Shown here: one piece after another, positions 42,947 to 49,952 of the stretch | Position numbering within the stretch: the stretch's first letter is position 1 | Layout: each line of letters starts with the position of its first letter | Assembly (NCBI GenBank): GCA_017984215.1 | Contig: JAGOAA010000004.1 | Location: 86,775 to 150,774, forward strand | DNA length: 64,000 bases | Source: Cytophagaceae bacterium | Lineage (GTDB): Bacteria; Bacteroidota; Bacteroidia; Cytophagales; Spirosomataceae | Direction of reading: 5' to 3' | The notes under the pieces: model-generated | Databases searched by the model: none | Told to the model about the DNA's origin: nothing | What the model saw: the letters and a program-made list of their open reading frames with translations, nothing else | Position numbers and translations under genes: made by a program

Positions 42947-45172
42947 ATGATAAATGTAAAATTCTACCTAGATAAAGCCGATAAAAGTAAAAGGTTTCCA
43001 ATTCATCTTGTTATTAGACAAAAGGATGTTCAAGTGAAAGTTGCGACTGGTGAGAAAATCTTGAAAAAGGATTGGGATAATAAAAATCAAGTCGTCAAAG
43101 AGTCAGAATATACTTACAAGTCAATTAATAAGTTTTTGACATTTTTGAAACTTGAGGTAGAAAAATACTTTGAATCTATGCCACATTCTCAATTTACTGA
43201 TAAAAAAGTTAAGGAAAAGATTTTGTCTCTAGTGAACAGTAGGAAAGTAAATACTGATATCAAAATGGTTTGCGAAGATGCTACCGAATATGATGGCAAA
43301 ACAAAAACAACTTTTGTTGATTTGTTTGCGGGTGCTGGAGGTTTTAGTGAAGGCTTTTTGCAGGCAGAATATGGAAATAGATATTACGATTTTTTGTTAG
43401 GCAGCGACATTAATGAGAATTGCGAATTAACCCATTTGGCTCGATATAATTATCAACTAGGTATGGATGCTGAATTTTTGAAACAAGATATAACAGAGCC
43501 TGATTTTTTAGATAATTTACTTAAGAGGTTAAAAGGTCAGCAAGTTGATGTTGTATGCGGTGGGCCGCCTTGTCAAAGTTTTAGTTTAGCAGGTAAGCGA
43601 AAAAAATTTGACAAGAAAGATGATTTGTTTGCCCACTATTTAAATGTAATTAGGGTACTTCGTCCCAAGTATTTTGTGATGGAAAATGTAAAAGGCATTC
43701 TTACAAAAGAGGGTGGAAGAATCAAAGAAATGATTTTGCAAGAAATTAAATCAATCGTTGATTTGAAAGAATTTCATCAAATTATATATTTTTTAACCAA
43801 ACTTAAAAAAGCAGAAAAAGAAAAAGCATTTACCTTAGATTGTTACAATTTGAGGTTGCAATTTGAATCAGCCAATGAAAAAGAATTGGAGAAATTGAGG
43901 GAAAATTATGTTCAGATTATTGAAAATAAATTTCGCGTATTAACACCAAAAATTGCAGATTATAAAACCAGTAAGACAGATATTAATATTAATACAATTC
44001 GTCATGGCTTTAATTTATTAAAACGGAGTAAAGAACTAGCCTACGTTAGAAAGAAGGTGATTCTGGAAAAGGCTCATAGTGATTTGGATAATGATTTTTT
44101 TGCTGAAAAATTTGATTCCTTTTTAACTTCGATAGAATCGGATTCGATTATTGAACAAATCCATCAAGCTTTTAAAAACTTAAAGCCTGCAAAAACTTTT
44201 CAAAATGATATAATCGAAATAATTGAGGCCTTAGAAATTTACAATTTTTCTTTTGAAGAATGTATTCAAGGGCTTCAGCCATTTGTTAAAGCATTAAATG
44301 CTGAAGTAGAATTTGAAGAGATATTATCACACATTAGATTATATAATATTGATCAACCATTTGTTGCGTTAGCATCAAACTTTGGAGTTCCGCAAAACAG
44401 AGAAAGAGTTTTATTTATTGGTTGTCGAAAAGATCAGAAATTAATTAAAATAGTTCCACCAACAGTTACAGAAAAAGAGAAAGTTACAGTTTTCGAAGCT
44501 TTGTATGATTTGGATTTTGTTGGCAATGATGAAGAAAAATTTGATTATGAGAAAGTTGATCTAAAATCAAAGTACAAAGGGTCAACTCAAAAAATGCAAT
44601 CACTATTAAAGAAAAGAAGTATTGATGGAAAACCTGAAGAGAATAATGGCTTAACCTATGCCGAGTGGTCTAAAAAAGGGAGATTAAATGGTCGATTTGC
44701 CTATGCTAAAAATCCTTTTTATGTTAGAAATTTTGATGAGTTGGAAAATACATTGTCTCATATTGTCGCTCCATTGCACAATCACAAAACTAGCAAGCAA
44801 AATGATGATGTAATTAAAAGACTGGATGTCATTTTAAATACTGGCGATTACGATTTAGCTAAAAAAGAATTAAAAAAAATTGGGTTGGATTCGGAAAAAA
44901 GAAATTACAATGTTTTGAAAGCCGATTCGCAAAGCCCTACAGTTATGACGATTGCTGATGACTATATTCATTTCGCTAATCCTAGGGCATTAACTGTTCG
45001 AGAAATGGCACGACTTCAATCATTTGATGACGCTTTTGTATTTCAAGGTAAAAGATCGACAGGCGGTAATAAACGAAAATTTGAAGTTCCACAATTTACT
45101 TTAGTTGGTAATGCTGTTCCTCCTTTAATGGCTAGGGCAGTTGCTTTAGAAATTTTAAAAAGTATTAAATAA
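42947..45172 (+). CDS. C5-cytosine DNA methyltransferase with N-terminal Arm DNA-binding domain
   Basis: 741 residues from the ATG at 42947; ATG 42935 and TTG 42890 are alternatives, the last being unlikely because it lies in the promoter. Residues about 1-55 (INVKFYLDKADKSKRFPIHL, ATGEKILKKDWDNKNQVVKE) match the Arm DNA-binding domain of Bacteroidota tyrosine recombinases. The methyltransferase motifs follow: I FVDLFAGAGGFSEGF (about 123), IV GGPPCQSFSLAG (catalytic Cys209), VI MENVKG (Glu246), VIII QNRERVLFIG (483), IX REMARLQSF (about 685) and X VGNAVPPLMARAVALEI (721). About 230 residues separate VI from VIII, far more than usual. Methylates cytosine C5 to protect host DNA; the target is unknown. 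First gene of the island operon. Confidence 0.9.
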   Translation: MINVKFYLDKADKSKRFPIHLVIRQKDVQVKVATGEKILKKDWDNKNQVVKESEYTYKSINKFLTFLKLEVEKYFESMPHSQFTDKKVKEKILSLVNSRKVNTDIKMVCEDATEYDGKTKTTFVDLFAGAGGFSEGFLQAEYGNRYYDFLLGSDINENCELTHLARYNYQLGMDAEFLKQDITEPDFLDNLLKRLKGQQVDVVCGGPPCQSFSLAGKRKKFDKKDDLFAHYLNVIRVLRPKYFVMENVKGILTKEGGRIKEMILQEIKSIVDLKEFHQIIYFLTKLKKAEKEKAFTLDCYNLRLQFESANEKELEKLRENYVQIIENKFRVLTPKIADYKTSKTDININTIRHGFNLLKRSKELAYVRKKVILEKAHSDLDNDFFAEKFDSFLTSIESDSIIEQIHQAFKNLKPAKTFQNDIIEIIEALEIYNFSFEECIQGLQPFVKALNAEVEFEEILSHIRLYNIDQPFVALASNFGVPQNRERVLFIGCRKDQKLIKIVPPTVTEKEKVTVFEALYDLDFVGNDEEKFDYEKVDLKSKYKGSTQKMQSLLKKRSIDGKPEENNGLTYAEWSKKGRLNGRFAYAKNPFYVRNFDELENTLSHIVAPLHNHKTSKQNDDVIKRLDVILNTGDYDLAKKELKKIGLDSEKRNYNVLKADSQSPTVMTIADDYIHFANPRALTVREMARLQSFDDAFVFQGKRSTGGNKRKFEVPQFTLVGNAVPPLMARAVALEILKSIK

Positions 45173-45188
45173 TCTTAAAAGTTACCCC

Positions 45189-46328
45189 ATGAAATCCTTA
45201 GAAATTATTGGTTACACAAAAGATTTTAGAACAGATACAAATATCTTATATGCTCAAATAAGTATTAGTGAGTATTTAGAATTGGTAGGCAAAGACTTTG
45301 ATCGATTTGAAATTCAAAGAAAAAGAGAAAAACATAAAGGCTATAACCGTCTAAAAAAAGATATTGAAAAAGGGACTTTGATTCCTACAATAACTTTAGC
45401 TGTTGAACCTTCTTCTGTCAACCAATTTGAATCTTTGCTCGAAATAAAGGATTCTGTCAAAATAATTGAAATGTTAGTTTCTCTGACTGACAAAATTTAT
45501 ATTTTGGATGGATTGCAAAGAACTTACATTATAAATGATATCAATTCTAAAATCACTTTTAATGAAAGACAAATGCTTTTATTAGAGATATGGTTTGAAG
45601 AAGATATAAAGCATTTAATTTATCGTTTGATTGTGCTTAATTCTGGGCAAAAACCAATGTCGATGCGGCACCAAATTGAATTGCTATTTATCACTATGAG
45701 AGAAACTTTAATTCAACAAGTTGAAGGGCTGATTTTGTTGGAAGAAAAGAATGAAGAAAGCAGAATAAAAGCAAAGCAATTCCCATTTGAAAGATTGGTA
45801 ACTTCATACAAGAGTTATCTTACCAAATCACCAGAAGTTGATAAGGATAATATTGTAGCTGAAAGAATGATTGAATCTGATATGTTAGATTCTGACGAAG
45901 AATTTTTATCAGAATCGTTTTTTAAATTTACAAGTACATTAGAAAAGTACTGTTTGTTGGACGAAGAATTATTCAGAATATATAACGGTTCAGATCAATC
46001 TAAATATCGTAACTGGTTGGCAGATGCAAATGTTATGCAATCGTTTTTTGCAGCTGCAAAAAGTTTTTCTAGTAATGAGAAAAGAGAACAGATTGTAAAT
46101 GCTGCTATTTATAAATTGCTTAAAGAATTAAAAGTGAAAAATATTGGAGAGGATGCTTTAAATCTTAAAGACTTGTATGAAATACTGTCTAATGAAGCTA
46201 TCTCCAAAAGATATAATATTGGTTTTGCTACGAGAAAACTATTAACATCTGCATTTGTAGAATATTTTAGATACGAAGGGGAACAACCAATAAAAGAGTG
46301 TTGGATAATTGGCTCTTCAGATTTATGA
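45189..46328 (+). CDS. DGQHR/ParB-like protein of the restriction-modification island
   Basis: 379 residues, family not firmly recognised. Residues 107-112 read DGLQRT within YILDGLQRTYII, similar to the DGQ(H/Q)R motif of DGQHR, DUF262/GmrS and DndB-type proteins, and an upstream segment YNRLKKDIEKGTLIPTITLAV fits that fold. Later VLNSGQKPMSMRHQIELL resembles the region after the motif in DUF262 proteins. No HNH or other nuclease motif is seen at the C-terminus. It lies 16 bases after the methyltransferase and overlaps the next gene by 4 bases (ATGA). Possible roles are nucleotide-dependent control of the endonuclease or an independent defence effector; both are inference. Confidence 0.6.
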   Translation: MKSLEIIGYTKDFRTDTNILYAQISISEYLELVGKDFDRFEIQRKREKHKGYNRLKKDIEKGTLIPTITLAVEPSSVNQFESLLEIKDSVKIIEMLVSLTDKIYILDGLQRTYIINDINSKITFNERQMLLLEIWFEEDIKHLIYRLIVLNSGQKPMSMRHQIELLFITMRETLIQQVEGLILLEEKNEESRIKAKQFPFERLVTSYKSYLTKSPEVDKDNIVAERMIESDMLDSDEEFLSESFFKFTSTLEKYCLLDEELFRIYNGSDQSKYRNWLADANVMQSFFAAAKSFSSNEKREQIVNAAIYKLLKELKVKNIGEDALNLKDLYEILSNEAISKRYNIGFATRKLLTSAFVEYFRYEGEQPIKECWIIGSSDL

Positions 46329-47395
46329 CAGCAATAGAAGACATAAAAAAACACCTTAGCTACTTCTTGCCTTTACCTAGAGCAGAGGGGCACATTGTAG
46401 AAGATCTAGAAGGGAAAATTTGTATAAATGGGTTTTGTTATTTACCCATAAAAGTTCCATTGCATTTTGATAGAGTAAATTCGATTTTAATTGTTGATGA
46501 GCAATTAGATGAATTAGGCAAAATCTATTTTTCTGATTTGAATCAATCGGTTGAAATAAGTAGTCTTAGTGAAATTGCCTTATCTTCTTTTTTAATTGAA
46601 TATCCGACTAATACAATTCAAGATTCTCAATATAAATTTTTATATGATTATGTAGTTATAAAAAAGGAGAAGCTGAAAGTTTATCTTGAAGATTATAAAA
46701 TGAAATCATCAATGTGGGGTGGTTATTTTCATTTGGAAGATTTGCCTAATAATGTTTTTTCGAAAACTAAAAAGTGTGATCAATTAATCGCAATTAAGGA
46801 TGTTAATATTGATAGAGATTTTTATGTGGATACGTTGGAGCTAATACTTATTGAAACTAATCCATTTAGCAGATTTCTCAAATTGTATCACTTAATTGAG
46901 ATGCAATTTGACATTCATACAGCAGTGAAAATTAATTCACTTTTGGCTTCTGGCAATTGCGAAAAAGAAATAAGCAGAACATTAAAAGATTACAATAGGG
47001 AAGATATAGAAAGGTTAAAATCTTTGTTCGCCATAAAATTAGACAGCAACAGTTTAATTCCATTTTTGGATAATGTAATTGGTTTTAAAACGATTGCGGA
47101 TTCTATATTTTATGAATATGGCAAAGATAGTAACCCAATAAAAATAAAAAAGCAGTTTGATTCAATTGTTTCAAAAGGAAGTTTTAGCCAAAAAAATATT
47201 AATGATGAAATCGGAAATAATAGATTCAATGAGATTATTCCAAAGATTATTGCCTATTGGGTTTATCGGGTCAGATCAAGTATTGCACATAGTAAATTGG
47301 GTGAATATTTAATGTCCGTAAAAGATGAGGACTTTATTATTGATTTCGCTGAACCTTTGATTAGAGAAGTAATTATTCAATGTTATAAAGCATAA
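46325..47395 (+). CDS. HEPN-like protein of the restriction-modification island
   Basis: 356 residues from the ATG overlapping the previous stop. The first half (about 1-165) is not recognised. The C-terminal half is helical, with NPFSRFLKLYHLIEMQFDI followed near the end by YRVRSSIAHSKLGEYL, in which R317-x4-H322 matches the catalytic R-x4-6-H motif of HEPN ribonucleases. HEPN proteins are frequent RNA-cleaving effectors in defence and toxin systems. Its stop overlaps the endonuclease start (TAATG), so the genes are translationally coupled. RNase activity is predicted only from the motif. Confidence 0.6.
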   Translation: MTAIEDIKKHLSYFLPLPRAEGHIVEDLEGKICINGFCYLPIKVPLHFDRVNSILIVDEQLDELGKIYFSDLNQSVEISSLSEIALSSFLIEYPTNTIQDSQYKFLYDYVVIKKEKLKVYLEDYKMKSSMWGGYFHLEDLPNNVFSKTKKCDQLIAIKDVNIDRDFYVDTLELILIETNPFSRFLKLYHLIEMQFDIHTAVKINSLLASGNCEKEISRTLKDYNREDIERLKSLFAIKLDSNSLIPFLDNVIGFKTIADSIFYEYGKDSNPIKIKKQFDSIVSKGSFSQKNINDEIGNNRFNEIIPKIIAYWVYRVRSSIAHSKLGEYLMSVKDEDFIIDFAEPLIREVIIQCYKA

Positions 47396-48579
47396 TGAGG
47401 CAATTAACCACCCTTGAAATAAATAGGATAAAACTTTTAACTGAAAAATCTGTTGAACTTTGTCTTATTGAACCAACCGGAACTGGACTTGATAAGTCGA
47501 TTATGGATGCTACCGGTTCAGTACGAAGCTATTTGAAAATTAATAATATTCACGATTTTGAATTACAAAAACAAGGTCAGGAAAGTAAAATTCAAATCAC
47601 CTCATTTTTGATTTCGCCCTATTCATTAGAGAATTCAGTCGCTTCATTATATCGGCCTAACACTAAAAAAGGTGATCCCAGAATTTGGTTCAAAGGATTG
47701 GGGGCTTATTCAAACGCAAATGATATTTTAGGAATAATTGCTTTTGAAAGTAAATTGTATGTTTTGAATATTACGCAACTTGATTTAAATAAGTTAATTG
47801 AAAGTAAAATATCAAATCCACTTCATGATTTGGTTGATGAGATAAATCAGATTTCTAATGAAGTCGCAGACGAATTACTAATTCTCTTGAATAAAATTGC
47901 TGCTAAAGGGCCTGTTCCTGCATTACTTCAAGCAGATACGGCAATTGGTAGAACACTGGAAACCCTTTTAGGAATTGACATAAATTCGTCAAAGAAACCA
48001 GATTACAAAGGAATTGAATTAAAATCGTATAGAGATGAAAGAGGCAATCGAAAAAATCTGTTTGCACAAGTCCCAGATTGGAGTTTAAGCAAATTCAAAA
48101 GTTCTGCCGAAATCTTAAGTGCATTTGGATATAGTCGTGGAGAAGATTTTAAATTGTATTGTACTGTTTCAACAATTGTTAGAAATTCTCAAGGTTTAAA
48201 ATTGAAAATGGAAAGCGAAAATAGACATCTTATTGAAAATTCTGATAAAGATGGTATTGGAGATTTTGTTGTCTGGAACTTAGAAACATTGCATAATCGT
48301 TTGTTAGAAAAGCATAATGAAACTTTTTGGATTGCTGCGGATTCCGTCACGATTGAAGGAAAAGAACATTTTCAATTTAAAAAAGTTGAGCACACCAAGA
48401 AACCGATTGTCTCTCAGTTTGATATTTTATTAGATCAAGGAATTATAACACTTGACCACTTGATAAAAAGGAAGTCAACAGGCAGCGTAGTTGAAAAAGG
48501 ACCTATTTTTAAAATAAAACCAAATGCTTTGGATTTATTATTCCCTCCAAGTATATCGTACTCTTTGTTGGCGAAATAA
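47395..48579 (+). CDS. MvaI/BcnI-family type II restriction endonuclease
   Basis: 394 residues. The segment AIGRTLETLLGI followed by KKPDYKGIELKSYR is diagnostic of the MvaI/BcnI family; Asp203, Glu208 and Lys210 give the D-x4-E-x-K active site. Characterised relatives cut CCWGG or CCSGG as monomers; the site for this enzyme cannot be read from sequence. The N-terminal about 190 residues (LISPYSLENSVASLYRP, GDPRIWFKGLGAYSNANDIL) form an additional domain longer than in the small MvaI enzyme and may bind DNA. It is the last gene of the four-gene operon; the partner methyltransferase is the first. Confidence 0.88.
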   Translation: MRQLTTLEINRIKLLTEKSVELCLIEPTGTGLDKSIMDATGSVRSYLKINNIHDFELQKQGQESKIQITSFLISPYSLENSVASLYRPNTKKGDPRIWFKGLGAYSNANDILGIIAFESKLYVLNITQLDLNKLIESKISNPLHDLVDEINQISNEVADELLILLNKIAAKGPVPALLQADTAIGRTLETLLGIDINSSKKPDYKGIELKSYRDERGNRKNLFAQVPDWSLSKFKSSAEILSAFGYSRGEDFKLYCTVSTIVRNSQGLKLKMESENRHLIENSDKDGIGDFVVWNLETLHNRLLEKHNETFWIAADSVTIEGKEHFQFKKVEHTKKPIVSQFDILLDQGIITLDHLIKRKSTGSVVEKGPIFKIKPNALDLLFPPSISYSLLAK

Positions 48580-48666
48580 AGTCTTTATGTTTTTATAATG
48601 GTTGGATTTTTGTTTTGAAATTTTGCTACTTAGCTATAGATTTGTTCCCTAGGGGTAAAGCTTAAA

Positions 48667-48718
48667 GAATCGACGCTCCGCGTCTCAAGCTTTGGCAATC
48701 CTTTCAGGATTCCCAAAG
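48667..48718. repeat. Two-hairpin repeat element, copy 2
   Basis: GAATC, GACGC-TCC-GCGTC, TCAAG, CTTTGGCAATCC-TTTCA-GGATTCCCAAAG. The second stem has one C-C mismatch but restores a T-A pair that is mismatched in copies 1 and 3. Confidence 0.85.
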
Positions 48719-48748
48719 AGCTAGCGACTAGCGACTAGTGACTAGCGA
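48719..48748. repeat. Short GACTAGC-family heptamer array, right island edge
   Basis: AGCTAGC, GACTAGC, GACTAGT, GACTAGC, GA. The stop codon and last codons of the neighbouring glycosyltransferase (minus strand, 48735 onward) lie inside this array. Confidence 0.85.
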
Positions 48749-49952
48749 AGTGTTGCGATCGCGAAGCGATAGCAAACTTAAACGCCTCCATGTAATTCCC
48801 TAATACGGTATGGATATTGATTTCGTTTTGAATGATTTCTTGGGAACGCTTGCCCATGATCGCGATTTGATCAGGATTTGCGAAGAGTTTTTCGATGACG
48901 CTTACTAAACTATCCACCGAACCAGACTCGAAAAAGTGTCCATTGTAGCCTTCGCGGACTAAGCGTTTTTCTGTACCGTCAGCGACAGAGCAAATCACGG
49001 GTTTCGCAAAACACATCGCCTCATTGATGGATAAACCACCCATGCCGGCCAAGACATAAATGCCCGACTCACATGTTATTTGGCCTAATTCACGCATGTC
49101 ATAAATGCCTCCGTGAAATTTAATAAAATCGTATCCGGCTGCCTGCGTTTTTAAAGCCTCTAATTCAGGTCCATCACCTACAATGCTGAGTTCTGTCTGG
49201 GGATATTTTGCATGTAATGCAATCGCTGCTTCGATTAACACGTCTACTTGCTTCCATTTGACTAGCCGACCAATGTGTAACAAACGAAAGGGATTCGATT
49301 TGACATCTTTCAAGGCTTCAACGTGTTCAAAAATCACATCCGTATCCGGCGAATTTGCCGTCACGAAAACCTTCTCCGCAGGTACACCATAGGACGCATG
49401 CATCGCCACCGCCTCATCCAAATAGTTGATATGCGCATCCACCAAATTGCTGAAAAGCCGACGGGTCTCGCGTACAATCATGAATTTGAAACGTGCCAAC
49501 AAGGATTTATTTTGTTGGTGCGCCTGATTGTTCTCCGTCACACCCCCACCATTCAAATAATAGGAAATTGCCTGATCGTAATGTGGAACCTGAAAAGGAA
49601 TCTCTTTGGAAACCAAAGCGACATTGTTTCGGCGCAAGAAATTATACCAACCGGGGTAAAAGACAAAGGCTGCCTGGTAAGGCCAGTTGACCATCAATAC
49701 ATCCGGTTTTTCCTGCAGGATTAATTCCTTCAAACCTTTGAAGAATTTCTTGCCGTAATAAGTCGTGTATTCTTCTTGATAAAAAACCTTGAACTCGATG
49801 CCATCTTTGCTCTCGAATACCCCTGCTCCTAAGGTGGCTCCTTTGGCAGATGGAACGACCACACACACCTCAACCCCCATTTCCTTTTGGAGCTTATTCA
49901 ATACCAAATTGTAATAGTGCGGCAAACCTCCCGCCAAAGACATCAACTTCAT
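48735..49952 (-). CDS. Glycosyltransferase family 4, with its 3' end in a repeat
   Basis: 405 residues, GT-B fold. The N-terminal domain starts MKLMSLAGGLPHYYNLVLNKL; the donor domain has FRLLHIGRLVKWKQVDVLIEA, LSIVGDGPELEAL, and the late-segment GMGGLSINEAMCFAKPVICS with the E-x7-E-like arrangement partly changed. The final residues ASH and the TAG stop are encoded by GACTAGC-type heptamers, so the C-terminus has been shaped by the repeat. The start overlaps the upstream flippase by 4 bases. A remnant copy of its last 34 codons lies across the island at 42694-42798. Confidence 0.9.
   Translation of the reverse strand: MKLMSLAGGLPHYYNLVLNKLQKEMGVEVCVVVPSAKGATLGAGVFESKDGIEFKVFYQEEYTTYYGKKFFKGLKELILQEKPDVLMVNWPYQAAFVFYPGWYNFLRRNNVALVSKEIPFQVPHYDQAISYYLNGGGVTENNQAHQQNKSLLARFKFMIVRETRRLFSNLVDAHINYLDEAVAMHASYGVPAEKVFVTANSPDTDVIFEHVEALKDVKSNPFRLLHIGRLVKWKQVDVLIEAAIALHAKYPQTELSIVGDGPELEALKTQAAGYDFIKFHGGIYDMRELGQITCESGIYVLAGMGGLSINEAMCFAKPVICSVADGTEKRLVREGYNGHFFESGSVDSLVSVIEKLFANPDQIAIMGKRSQEIIQNEINIHTVLGNYMEAFKFAIASRSQHFASH

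Larger units (their letters stand above)
42799..48666 (+). mobile_element. Restriction-modification/defence island bounded by direct repeats
   Basis: About 5.9 kb between the two 173-bp direct repeats. It holds four plus-strand genes (methyltransferase, DGQHR-like, HEPN-like, MvaI/BcnI endonuclease) separated by 16, -4 and -1 bases. The flanking glycosyltransferase genes are on the opposite strand, and the island is visibly more AT-rich than its surroundings. No integrase, transposase or toxin-antitoxin gene is present. Gain by homologous recombination within the repeats is inferred. Confidence 0.75.
48667..48839. repeat. Right 173-bp direct repeat flanking the restriction-modification island
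   Basis: Partner of 42626-42798 with the same length and orientation. Its last 105 bases are the true 3' end of the glycosyltransferase gene at 48735-49952. The 48580-48734 gap between the endonuclease and the glycosyltransferase contains only this repeat and AT-rich sequence. Confidence 0.92.
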
